DNA from: Oreohelix idahoensis
Taxonomy: Eukaryota > Mollusca > Gastropoda > Stylommatophora > Oreohelicidae
DNA: 64,000 nt
NCBI GenBank assembly: GCA_024509875.1
Contig: JAMPIV010018971.1
Location: 522,501 to 586,500 of the forward strand
Direction: 5' to 3'
Shown: piece by piece, positions 1-11,099 of the stretch
Layout of the letters: each line of letters opens with the position of its first letter
How positions within the stretch are numbered: position 1 is the stretch's first letter
The notes under the pieces: generated by a model
The model's input: the letters and a program-made list of their open reading frames with translations, nothing else
The model's database searches: none
Told to the model about the DNA's origin: nothing
Position numbers and translations under genes: made by a program

Positions 1-230
1 AGTTTATATACAGTTGTCTTTGCCATTCTGAACACTGCTCTTTTATGTTGCTGAGGGTGAAAATATGATCTGCGCATCTTCTGTTCTTTCTAAATCCTGC
101 TTGTTCCTTCCTCAGTTTATGATCTACTGCTTTTGAGATTCTGTGGATAATTATCCTTCCCAATATTTTGCTTGGAACTGAGAGGAGCGTAATTCCTCTC
201 CAGTTGTTGCAGTCTGTAAGGCCACTAACG
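1..230 (-). pseudogene. LINE reverse transcriptase fragment (N-terminal RT region)
   Basis: Read on the minus strand, this stretch gives a peptide typical of the start of a non-LTR retrotransposon RT domain: a 'NWRGITLLSVPSKILGRII' block, then 'LRKEQAGFRKNRRCADHIF' and 'LSNIKEQCSEWQRQLYI'. These correspond to the RT fingers region before the catalytic aspartate of motif A. The fragment runs off the left edge, so the catalytic part lies outside the window. Homology stops near 230. It is probably the same RTE-like family as the copy at 2637-3795 but is a separate insertion, because on this strand its 3' part would lie further left. No intact ORF. Confidence 0.75.
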
Positions 231-235
231 TAAAG

Positions 236-2620
236 TCTATTCACAAGTAATTGTACAATTTACATCAATAAAAAGATTGCTTATGTTTTTAATCATCGGA
301 TATTCTCTTAATATTTGGTACAATGTTTGAAAGTTAACTTCTTATGTCTGGGGCAGCGTCGTCTGCTCCTATATTCTGTCTTTGTAGCTGCGTAATAAGA
401 AAATCCTGTTTCATATAGGTATGTAGTGGCAAATGGAAGAAGCACTAGAATTGCACGTTTTGCAATTTCGGAGCATTCTTGCAAAACACTGCTCCAAAAA
501 TCATTTTGGGAAAGTTCATTAAATCTTTATTTTATTTTTGAGTCTGAAGTAAAATCAAACTCTAATAATCATGAACTGATAATCATGCTGTTTTGGCTAC
601 AACTCCAAATGGATTTTGTATCCATTTTAAACATAATGTTTGAAAATACGTTGTTAGCATTCTACATGTTTTCTTCGCGGCACACCTTTCAATAGCTCGT
701 GGAACACTAGTATCCCGCAACAACAAAAAACAGTTTGGGAAAAGCTGTTTCTAAAACAATCAGCAGGGCATTTGATACTGCACATTCTCTTTCTTACGTC
801 AGCATGTCTATGTTCCCTCTCTTTTATTTTAAATATGAAATGTAATTTCCTTTCCACTTTCATGATACCTTCTTGAATATGAGACGTAAGGTGATTTAAC
901 AGAGACTGCATTTCTGTAACCAGAACTCTCCCACAATCAATCTTTCTAAATTCAAAGCGTATTCCCTAATGAACTGGGACACCTCATTCACTTATTGGTA
1001 GCCAAAAGTTAGTTACAACTCTATTCTTGCGTGCCTAGTGACATGTTCTCTAGTTTCAGTTGGCTGTTCTGAGTTTAATGCACAGACCAAACTGCAGACT
1101 GACTGATTGCTCAACGATCTTTTTTCATGATTGGAGAGTATGGGCGAAGCTCATGTATAATTTCTACACTACTGCTGGGAATCGTGGAGCCTTTCCATTA
1201 GCGAAATCAGCATGGTTGCTACTGACGCTGCTAGTTGTGCGTAGTAAAATAACTATAGTGAAATTACCATTTGTCATGAAGTGTAAGTCACCATTTGTTG
1301 TTAAGTTATAATATACACCGATCTTTATAACGAATGAAGCATCATTGTTATATAAAAGATGAGAGTCAATATTCTTTATTAGCAAAATCTTTCACTTCTG
1401 TTTTTTTTTTCAATGCCATCAATATTCATCTTAAAGGAAAAGTCACTTTCTTTATAAATGATAAGACACCAAATCCTTGTGACGCATTGTGGCGGGATTG
1501 TCTTTTCTGCTCGGCCAGCAGTCGTAGTCCTTTAATGGACGAGAGTAAGGATGAGGGTTTTGAAAAGTATCAACCTTTGCTCAAGATTACTCTTGGCAGA
1601 GATGTAAAAAGAGGTATGTTGCTTCTATTTAAGGGCTCATCTCATGAATTTTACAGAATGGCAAGCATTAAAAAAATGCGATCATCTAAGCAGTTATAAA
1701 CTTATTATTCACCGCCCTTTCTGTGAGGAAAACTGTTGACTCGTATTTTCTGAGTCCCCACCTGAAGGTGATTCAGGAAACTATTAATTTACTAGCCCTG
1801 TATGGTAGTGTATTAAAATGAAAAAAAGTCATACGGGTGTAAATTCGCTCAATAATGATTAATTGAACTATAGATTTATTTTTACATATAAACATGTTTC
1901 ATAATCAGTTATTTTGTGTAACAGAGTAAAATAAATAACGCGAAATAAGGGAAGCAAACTATTAACTTTTATCATCACGGGATGATTTAGGTGGAAAATT
2001 TACAGAGTTCGTATAATGTGCGAGCACTTTTGTACTTATCTGGCCAGGTGTTATTATCTTTTGACATCACTGTTTATGAACAGCATGGCTTTGCAATATG
2101 ACAAAATTAACACATTATCTAAAATGCCATCTATTGCAAAGAAAATCTCTGCTTATTTACCAATCCTCCGTCTGGCTTATACAATAAGTCTGGCTATTTA
2201 ACTAAAGTAAGTCGCTATAGGCAGACTTTTAATCTGTATGATGCTGACAATTAAAATAAACATTTTAACGTGGCGACAACAAACCCGGTCAAATGGTCAA
2301 GGCAACCGAGTGGGGTAACAGGATAACCTCGATCGATAAAGGCGTAAATATTATAAACTGAAAAGGTGCACTTAAAAGGGATGGTTGAGTAAGTACGGCC
2401 GGAGAGGATTTGGAAAGGAAAAAAAAATGAAAAAATTTAAACGAGAATTTCGTCACACGCATACTTCATCATTCTTTATATACGAGTTGAGTTATTACTA
2501 TATTCTTTATTAGGAATAACTCCCTGCTTGTTTTAATGGAATAACAACACTCTGCGTCTTCAACGTAGACGGTGTTTTAATTGAATGCGTAATTGAACAT
2601 CATCTATTAAGATAAACCCA
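236..2620. other. Unassigned AT-rich intergenic DNA
   Basis: I see no recognisable gene here; the open frames are short and unlike any family I know. A block near 1480-1700 shares a short run (aagattactcttggcagag) with 5570-5590, so both may hold diverged copies of one unnamed repeat. Confidence 0.5.
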
Positions 2621-2636
2621 CGTGAGAGTGAATTTC

Positions 2637-3795
2637 CTGGGCACCAATCAATCAATACCCTTTAGCTCCCCGAGGAGCATAGGCCTTCAACAAACACTTG
2701 CCAAGTCTTCCTGTCCTGTGCCATCCGCTCAAGTTCTTTCCATGTTTTCCTCATCATTTTCACCTCTGTATCCAGTTCTCCATGTGTTTTTTGGTCTACC
2801 TCTGCCTCTCTTTCCATGTGAATTCCTGAACAAGAACTGCCTTGTAATGCTATCAACAGGTCTCCTCAATGTGTGTCCTATCCATCGCCAGCGTCTTCTT
2901 CTCAACTCTTGTTCCACTGGCACTTGTCTAGTTCTTGTCATCAATTCCACATTTGTGACTTTGTCATACCATTTCAGTCCTTCTATTCTACGCAAGCACC
3001 CGTTTATAAAAGTCTGTAGATTTTTGGTTGTTGTTTTTGTTGCTCTCCATGTCTCAGAGCCATACAATAGGACTGACTTGACATTTGAGTTGAAGATTCT
3101 TATTTTCCTGTTGGACTTAATTTCTTTTGTTCTTCATATATTTCCCAATGCAATGAAGGCTCCTCTTGCTTTTTTGCATTCTTATTTTGATATCACTGTC
3201 TGTCCCTCCAACTCTGTCTATATTACTGCCAAGATATGTGTACGATTCTACATCCTTTAGTGGTGTTTCTTCAAGTTCAACCTTGTTGTCATTTCTTGCA
3301 TTTATTCTCATAATCTTTGTGTTTTCCCTGTGTATTTTCATGTCCACTTGTTGTGACCTCTCATCGAGAATTTTCATTTTCTCTTGCATCTGATTATGTT
3401 ATGGGACAGAAGACCCAAGTCATCTGCGAAATCCAGATCATCAAGCTGTTTAGTCAGATTCTACTGGAGTCCATTTCTGTTGTGTGATGTCGATGTTTTC
3501 ATAACCCAATCTATTGCTAGTAAGAAAAGAAATGAAGACAAGAGGCATCCCTGTCTCACTCCCGTTCTAATCCGAAACGGTTCTGTAAGTTGTCCTTCAA
3601 GAAGAACTCTGCATGTCATGTCTTCAAAGGTCTTCCTTATTAAGTCAATGATCTTCATGGGAACTCCATAATGCCTCATCAATTTCCAAAGTGATTCTCT
3701 GTCTACACTGTCAAATGCTTTTTCATAGTCCACAAATCCGATATATAGCGGTGAATTCCATTCCAGACTTTGTTCAACTTTTATTTTCAATGTAG
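2637..3795 (-). pseudogene. RTE-like LINE, 5'-truncated, RT plus 3' end
   Basis: Minus-strand remains of a non-LTR retrotransposon. Reading right to left: motif A region 'FVDYEKAFDSVDRESLW' (about 3740-3690), motif B 'IRTGVRQGCLLSSFLF' (about 3570-3520), motif C 'LDFADDLGLLSHN' (about 3445-3400), then the thumb ('YTYLGSNIDRVGG') and the C-terminal block 'RRRRWRWIGHTLRRP' with 'KRGRGRPKNTWR'. Several frames are needed, so frameshifts have accumulated. The final coding words resemble '..VEGLCSSGS', followed by a short tail of ATTG units at about 2637-2660. The 5' end is lost near 3795, as is usual for target-primed insertions. The clade is given as RTE-like from these motifs; a related non-LTR clade cannot be excluded without a tree. 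Confidence 0.85.
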
Positions 3796-3799
3796 CTAT

Positions 3800-4800
3800 C
3801 TGGTCTGTTCATTGAACCAGTACAATTGCTTTGTAAGTCGCATGTTAGAACTGGTGCACCATCGTTTCTCGAACAGGTCTGTATAAAATCAAACTGTTCC
3901 GCGGAAGCTCATCAGGGATTCCATTAAACAGTTACTTAATATTTGTAAAGGCTGAAAACGGTTATAAAAATCCCTCAAATACCACTGCAAGTTTTGTTCA
4001 GTAATTAGTCTTCTTCTTTGGTCCTTAGCTACCTACTGTCAAAGCAGTCTGTAAGCATCACGCCTGGTAACGTCTTGTTATTGCTTGCACTTTGCTCGGT
4101 CGGCGGCCATCTTTCTTGCAGTGCCTAAACTCTTGTTCATTCTTTGCATCTCGGCTTCCACAGTTCTTCGCCAAGTTGTTTTTTTATCGGCCTCTCTTTC
4201 GCTTTCCTTCAGTGTAATCTGCTGAGCTACCTCCTGCCGTTATGTTTTGTTCAATTTGTATTTCAATTTATATTTATCGGTCATTCATAGAATGGATACA
4301 AATCAGAAGGAAGTATCCATTTCAGAAATCGCAACAAGGTCAATTGTGTTTAGCTCCCAACGCAGGCGGACAGAAACAGGAGAGTAACATCTGGGAGTTA
4401 TGACCCGAATGGGCTCGCCCTCAATTAAAGTGTTCAGGAATTAAAATGTCCAAGACACTTGTCTGACGGGGGCGGCATTTCTGATGATCAGATTACATCC
4501 TGTTGTAATGCTGTATATAGATTTTCTCATCATCATCACTACCATCATCATCGTCATCATCATCATAAGTTTCATTGCTTAGAGCGAATGAACACGAGGT
4601 TGACAGTGCTCTACGTATGAAGGAACGCCTAGAAACTGAAAGGCAATTTTTGAAGAGTGTACCACCAACGCAAGACACTGAAAAAATTTTAGATTGACAA
4701 CAGAGCAACCTTCATACAGAGATGATTAAACATCTGATGATTATTGGATTATGTCTGTCGTGTCTTAGTTACTTTTTTTTTAACTTTACTACATAGGGAC
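3800..4800. other. Unassigned DNA with a short (ATC)n patch
   Basis: No coding signal found. A short impure ATC microsatellite lies at about 4530-4566. The rest is ordinary AT-rich sequence without recognisable element ends. Confidence 0.5.
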
Positions 4801-4801
4801 A

Positions 4802-5100
4802 GAGCGTCCGATTGGCAGAGTGGTTAGAGCGCTGATCTCTCGATGCAAAGGGGCTGGATTCAAACCACGGTACCGACACGTTCCAGTCTTCCCAGCTGTA
4901 AATGGATAACTGACCCTGCTCTTTGAGTTAGGGAAGGAAAAGTCAGTAAGGAAGGGAACTGGTCACCCCAATTCTCGATGCTGGACTTGGAATGGTGAAG
5001 TCTCTAACACTTCACTCCCCTACAGCACTATCTGTTATTGGACTATCTTTACCTGTACACAGGGACAACAAAGACAGAGACAGAAAGTTGAACCCTGGTG
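4802..5100 (+). mobile_element. tRNA-derived SINE (family S), full-length copy
   Basis: Starts with a tRNA-like head: A-box-like 'TGGCAGAGTGGTTAGAGCG' and B-box-like 'GGATTCAAACC', the internal RNA polymerase III promoter. A conserved body follows ('AGGGAAGGAAAAG', 'GGAAGGGAACTGG', 'TCTAACACTTCACTCCCCTA') and the element ends near 'AAGTTGAACCC'. The same body recurs at 17041, 47137, 48235, 48345, 48603, 51641 and 58066 in both orientations, which establishes a dispersed family. It is not a tRNA gene: the head does not end in a proper acceptor and is joined to a non-tRNA body. Confidence 0.85.
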
Positions 5101-5109
5101 CGACTAAGA

Positions 5110-6215
5110 GTAAACTTTGATGATGAATTTAGATAGGAATTTTTCATTCAAGTGAAAGTAAACTTTATTTTTATTTAACATGTTGATAGTGGGTACAAGT
5201 CGTGCAATGGGCAAATCACCTGTTTGTCAAACATCTTGATTACATGTTTTGCCTAGGAGCCTTGTGCTCTTTTGGTCACCTCTACACCCTGTTTTACCGG
5301 GTAGAAGAGGTTCCGATTATGAGATGAGATAGTGGGTACAAGTCATACAGTGGGAACAATTGCTATACAAAGGAGAGAAAGAAAACAGTAATACATCTAT
5401 AACTGATTAACGTGCTCGCTATATCGTTTTGTTGTTGTAGTTGTTTTGTGTGTGTGTGAGTGTGTTCCTGTTGTCACGGGTTGCCTCCCCTGCTTTGGAG
5501 TAGTGGTCCTATAGTGGCCAAAACTCAAGAGTATCTAAAGTACGTCGTCAAAGGTGTCTACCTTCGCACAAGATTACTCTTGGCAGAGATGTAGATAGAA
5601 GGGTAATGACGCTTCTATGCCAAGGTAGATCCATAAGATATTCAGAAAAGAGAAAGCAATGCTGCATTGACTGAGCACGTTAATTCTATGATATGCCGAC
5701 AACTTTTGTGAAGGATTAAGCAATTCTTATTTTCAGCTCGTCAAACCCCCACCTATGATTTACTCAGAGGAATTATTATTATTCTGGTATAGAAAATTTG
5801 AATTTTTAATTATAAGTGTTTTTTACGGTTGTGATATTTTAGAAAATTTGAATTTTTAATTATAAGTAAAAAAAGAGTTTTCATCACGGTTGTGATGGGA
5901 GGTTTGTTTTAAAGAAGGTCACTTGGTAGCTTATAGGGCTACTTAACTTCCTGTGGTGTGCTCTGCTTCCGCTGATGGGTTGGTTCTGTGCAGATAGTTC
6001 ACTGGAGTTCTCGCGTCTCTGGTCAAAATTAAAGGCGCAGCACGTTCCCAGAAATGTCAAGGAGTACTGCCAAGCTGGTCCCGCGTTTCTACGTCACTCC
6101 ACTTCTACCCTCACTTTGTTCCAGAGATTAGTACCCTCCTGGTATCACCAAAAACTATGGTAAAAGAATAGAAACGAAACGCTCTCTTGAGTGTTGCGTT
6201 TTCCGACACAAATTT
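5110..6215. other. Unassigned DNA with a small tandem duplication
   Basis: A roughly 52-bp tandem duplication is visible at about 5790-5868 ('gaaaatttgaatttttaatt' occurs twice). A short TG-rich patch lies near 5447-5464. No gene recognised. Confidence 0.5.
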
Positions 6216-6224
6216 ATGTGCCTC

Positions 6225-8646
6225 TGTGGTGGGTTTTGATGTTATGAAATGATGTTGATATTTTTCCTTAATGTACTGAATGAGGCCAGCTGTGAAGGTC
6301 CCTGATTCTAACAAATTTAGGGTTGAGTATCAGGGTACCTTTCTGCTACCACCTTATGGCCTCAAGCAGACTTATTCTTGACTAGTATGAATGATAGCTA
6401 CGTCTAATGTCTAGGGATATGCAAGTGTGGTGTGCTGGTACTTTATCAATAATACACCTCTACACAAACAAGTATTAAGGTCTATGTTTAAGGAAATAAC
6501 ACCTCGGATAACTTTGTACAATTAATAATTTTCTGTATGATTTATTTGGTCCTGAACCTAGTATTCTTCTGGTCAGGACTTTAAAAATGAAAAGAATTCA
6601 ATATATATACAAAATGTAAATTTTAGACCCACAGGGACAAGTGTCCAAACAAATACTGTTAAATTATACTTAATAGTGTTACTAAAATCTATCTATTACT
6701 GGTTTCTAACACTGGATGGCTGTTTGGGATTCTTTAATCACTCCCAGTCTCTTTACAATCTAATGTCACTGTTCATTTCACTATGGAAATATTTTATTTC
6801 TTGAATACAGGGGTATGCTGCTCTTATAGCTGATGTACTGTTAGGGTACCAGATATTTCACTTATCTGGCCCACTGGAACTGTCAGAATTCTTTCTGCCG
6901 AATGACCACTGCTCCAAAAGTAATAGGGGGAAACTGGCGACCCCTATCACTACTGGCCTCCAAACTTCTCAACAGCTTTCACATAGAACTCTGGCACCGG
7001 ACTAGTGCCAGATAAGACCCTGTAATAATGAAACAATGTCTCCTGGGTGATATCTTATTTAGACTGTGTTATATATACAAAAGAACATACATAAGAAATA
7101 AAGAGCTGGGTCATATCCAATGGACCAATCCAGCACATCCATTCCACAATGTACCAGTGTTGTTAACATGTCTCTCCTTCAAAGGCGGCACTGCATCTGC
7201 AATAATACTATTAATCTTTCTTTTCTACCATACAATGGGATAGGTGAGCTGTGTCCCTCTGGTCACCTAAGAAAACATTTTATTTCACAAAACATGTGCA
7301 TTTACAAAACTGGCAATGTGTTTTATCGTAATTCTCCTTCCGGCCCTGCACAAATCAGCTTGGGACCTGATTACTTACAGTCGTGATGGCAGCATCTCTC
7401 ACTCACATTTTTAAACAAAAGATATATGAATAATGTCGGTCTTACCAGAATTCAATGAAAAAAACACAGGTACGTTGAATAGCAGATTCCAGATGTACTG
7501 CTGGCTGAACTGTGATGCCTATACTTTCATATATATTTGCTTTAATAAGGCTAATCACTTTTCTTCAGAAATACACAACGTCCTGTTCTCGGGACTATCT
7601 TCTACAAATGGCGTCAAGCCTTTAAATTTTCTTAATAATATGAAAGGCTTTGGCCAATAAACGAACGACAATTTTGAAATTTGAAATTAAAAGCAAAAAC
7701 AGACTTGATTTTTGGACACTACCAAGTTTTTTTTCCTCTCTCATTCTTAGATTTCTACTGCTAAATATATTTTGTGTTAAGCCATCCCATAATTTTTCTC
7801 CCCCTTTTCTGCCCCTTTCTACAACAGACTACTTGTAACCTTTTCCTGCCTTTTTCAAGGACGCGTCAAAAAAGTCACCGTTAGTGCAAGTCCAAACGAG
7901 CATGTGTTGGTCTGTCTGTACGAACAAATACCGTCTTTTGTCTATAACTTTATTTCTATCTGTCGGATTTTTTGTTCGAAAGCATATTACCCATCAGGAC
8001 AAGACCAGCTCTTAGACTAGCTAACTTTTATGATCATAAACCTAGTAATAAAGAATTCAATATATTTTCCATTTTGGTGTTCGTTGTTTTCTAAGTTTCC
8101 ACTACTTGAATGTTATAAAAATCGCCTCAGATCTTCCTTTTTCCCGATAGGAAGTAATTATGCGTGTGTGTATATATATATTTTTTCCACAGTGTCTGTG
8201 GTTAGAAATGTATTGGACTAGCGGGGTATTTTTAAATTTTCAAACTTGCGACATCGTTTTCGACACAAGCTAACGGCATCGTCTCGCACTGTTGGCCTGA
8301 GTAGCTAATTCAAACCTCTAACACTTGACAAGCCGGCAGCAGGTGTCCGCTCTCTCAATCTTATGCGTTCGTGTGTTTTATTCTTTCTATCTTTCCTGGA
8401 ACCACTACGCTAGTAGAATTTTCAAATTTTTATCGTTAACCCTTGACGGGCGCGTTTTAAAGGCTAATACTACCAACGCGGCGATAAGATTTCTCACTAT
8501 GTTCTGTCCTGCTTAAATCAATGCGTTTTCTGGCGCGGGGAAGAAGACGCGTTACAACTTTACTAATTTTATTTCTACTGCTATTATTTTGACTTTAATA
8601 TATATATAATTTATGATTTTATCGCTGTATCACTGTACTTTCCACA
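6225..8646 (-). repeat. 3' LTR of the Gmr1-like element
   Basis: About 2422 bp, nearly identical to 13317-15741. On the coding (minus) strand it begins TGTGGAAAGTACAGTG and ends CCCACCACA. The small open frames inside (for example near 7028-7386) recur at the same offset in the other LTR and are not genes. A diverged relative forms the solo LTR at 40525-42826. Confidence 0.9.
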
Positions 8647-8660
8647 CATCTCCCCACTTA
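8647..8660 (-). promoter_or_regulatory. Polypurine tract candidate
   Basis: On the minus strand the bases just before the 3' LTR read AAGTGGGGAGATG, a purine run in the place where plus-strand DNA synthesis would be primed in an LTR retrotransposon. Confidence 0.7.
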
Positions 8661-8715
8661 AGAACTTGCCTGATGCTAGTTCCAAACAGTGATACACATA
8701 GATAAAATCAACTCC

Positions 8716-10618
8716 CTACGCCTGCTGAATACTCTGATTTGGATCACAGGGATGCCTACTGAGGAAATCTGCACCCACGTTCAGTGACCCCGGAATATAT
8801 TCAATGGTAAATTGATATGGCTGTAATAATAACGACCATCTTAATAATCTGGCATTTTCATGCTTGGCCTGTGATAAGAATACGAGAGGCTGATGATCCG
8901 TTTGGACCACGAATGTTCTACCATATAGATAGATCTGGAACTTTCGTATTGCCCAGATCAAAGCTAGACATTCTTTTTCGCTTGTTGAATAGTTTTGCTC
9001 CGCTTTGTTTAACTTGCGGCTAGCATAAGCGACTGGGTTCAGCTCTCCCTCTGGTGACGATGATCTTTGCAACAACGTAGCCCCCAGGCCCACATTGCTT
9101 GCGTCACTTCTCACCACAAATTCCTGACTCAAATCAGGTAATTTCAAGATAGGCTTGCTTGTAAGTTTTTCCTTTAACTCTTGGTAGGCTGATTCACATT
9201 GGGCTGACCAAACAATTCTATCAGGATTTCCCTTGCGAGTTAAATCCGTCAGAGGAGCACAAATAGAGTTAAAATTTTTGATATATTTCTGATAGAATCC
9301 ACACAACGACACGAAAGATCTCACGTCTTTTTCTTTTTGTTTGTGGCCTAGGTGCTCTCTGCAATTTTTCAAGGTTCTTGGGGTCAGGGGTCATACTACC
9401 CTGAAACACAGTATGTCCCAAGAACTCCAACTCTTTACAACCAATACAACATTTTGTTGGTCTAGCCGTCAAATTAGCCTCTCTTAGTCTATCAAACAGC
9501 ATAGTCAAAGAGTTAATGTGTTCCTCAAATGTTTCTGTAGCAATGAGGATGTCATCCATAAAGTTTGTGATGCATGGGTTATTTAGTGGATCCAACAATT
9601 TTCGCATCATCCTAGAAAATACACTCGGAGCATTTTTCAACCCAAAAGGTAACATGTTGAATTCATAATGTCCTTCCGAAGTGCTAAACGCCAAATAAGG
9701 TCTGACCTCAGGCTTCACTGGAATCTGATAATAGCCTTTGCTCAGATCCACCTTCGAAAAATATTTTGCCTTGTTTAGCCTGGCAAATAATTGATTTGTG
9801 TCAGGTAATGGATCCACCTGATTCTCTGTGACAGCATTCAGTTTCCTGTAATCTATACACAGACGATGTTCTCCAGAGGGTTTTCTCAGCAAAACCACAC
9901 TGGAACTATATGGAGATTCGCTATGAGAAATAATTCCTTCTTTCAATAGGTACTCAATCTCCTCTTTCAAAGCTTTCTCCTTGGCAAACGGGATCGTGTA
10001 GGCTCTCATACAGATCGGTGTTGGGTCTACTAGTTTCATGTCATATTCTAACAAATTCGTGTGCCCCGGTTTGTCTGTTAACACGTCCGTATGATCAGTC
10101 AGAACCTTTTGAACCTGTTCCCTCTGTTTTTTCGTCAAGTGTTTACTGACTTTTACATGTGCCGGTGTCTCACATGTTTTCAAGGGATACTCATGGGATG
10201 TGAGCGGTTCATTCTTCATCCCTGTTGCTATCGACAAGGACATTAAGTGTGTTCCTTCCTGGATTTCCCTGTCCAGATACTTCTTTAGAAGGTTCACATG
10301 ATATACTTTCTCTTTCCCTTTCTTGTCGATTTTATAATTTGTTCTAGACACCTTCTCTAGAACAGTATATGGACCTTGCCATCCAATTTGTAGTTTGTTT
10401 TGGCTGCCGGGCAGTAGAAGAAGCACCTTCTCTCCCACAAATAATTCTCTATCCTTAGCTTTCTTGTTAAAATAGGCAGCATGTTTTTTCCTGGCTTGTC
10501 TGAGATTATCATTTGCAAGTTTCCAGCCAGTTTTAAGACGAGTGGTCAGCTCGTTCACATATTGGTATGATGAGGTAACAGTCTCTTCTGCCTTCTCATC
10601 TGTCCAGGTCCTCAACAA
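8716..10618 (-). pseudogene. pol: pol 3' half: integrase C-terminus, reverse transcriptase, RNase H
   Basis: Two overlapping frames. The first (10618-9269, 449 aa) opens with an integrase C-terminal region: 'RKKHAAYFNKKAKDRELFVG' style block and a GPY module ('WQGPYTVLEKV', residues 80-90) ending 'KVYHVNLLKKY'. RT follows at about 215-405: motif A 'FSKVDLSKGYYQI' (D291), 'LPFGLKNAPSVFSRMM', and catalytic FMDD at 353-356. The second frame (9372-8716, 218 aa) carries the connection and RNase H: 'VRSDASNVGLGATLL' (D90), 'TSEKECLALIWAIRKF' (E132/E134), 'VVQTDHQPL' (D159) and 'GADFLSRHP' (D202). The frames change near 9360 by a frameshift. The stop lies right before the polypurine tract, so no integrase follows RNase H. 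Product would be the element's polymerase; this copy is not intact. Confidence 0.92.
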
Positions 10619-11099
10619 AGTTACATATGGACTTTTAATTTTACATACTTATTTTTCCTGGCACTTGTCAGGTCCTTTACATTAGAAGCCTTATGTTGAG
10701 GACGTTTCTTCCTTGTGTCATCACACAAGAATCTACCACTACCTATTCTTTTCCTGGGGTTTTCTCCCCACTTTAAGTTCCTTGTGAGAGATCTTCTCTC
10801 TTTTACCTTCACCCAGTTCACATAATTCCGACCGAGGGACTGTCGGCTTATTCTGGGGTAAAATCACTCTTTGTACTCGACGCAGAGTTGCCATTCTAAC
10901 ACATTCAAGTGAAGACTGTGTGTGAAAAGGGGGTTCCCATTCCACTTTGTCTACATTATTAATTTTATTTTTCTTTCCATTTTCAGGCCTAAGTTTGCCC
11001 CGTGGCGTTTCTAGGTCCTGATTATTATTGTCCCCACTTGTGGGTGTTCCCTCATGAAATATGCCGCAGGCTTCGACAAAATTCTCAATAATTATCTTT
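10619..11099 (-). other. Segment where the integrase catalytic core should be
   Basis: Lies between the integrase zinc-binding region (about 11230-11040) and the integrase C-terminus (from 10618). A normal core (D,D-35-E) needs roughly 450-750 nt, but the translated sequence shows no such motif. What is present reads like a basic tail ('RGKLRPENGKKNKINN', 'VGRKPQEKNR'), with stops and frame changes. I conclude the core is deleted or replaced; the origin of this segment is unknown to me. Confidence 0.6.

Noticed and set aside
1334..1699. 121-codon frame as a gene
   Set aside because: No domain seen, and part of its DNA recurs near 5570, suggesting a repeat.
2622..3260. 212-codon plus-strand frame
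   Set aside because: Antisense shadow of the LINE C-terminal coding region on the minus strand.
4802..4875. tRNA gene (also at 47137, 58066 and 33752)
   Set aside because: A and B boxes present, but no cloverleaf closure or acceptor pairing, and each head is fused to a SINE body.
7028..7660. Short frames (71, 88, 75 codons) that recur at 14123-14757
   Set aside because: Identical offsets inside the two LTRs of one element; duplicated by the LTR structure, with no coding similarity.
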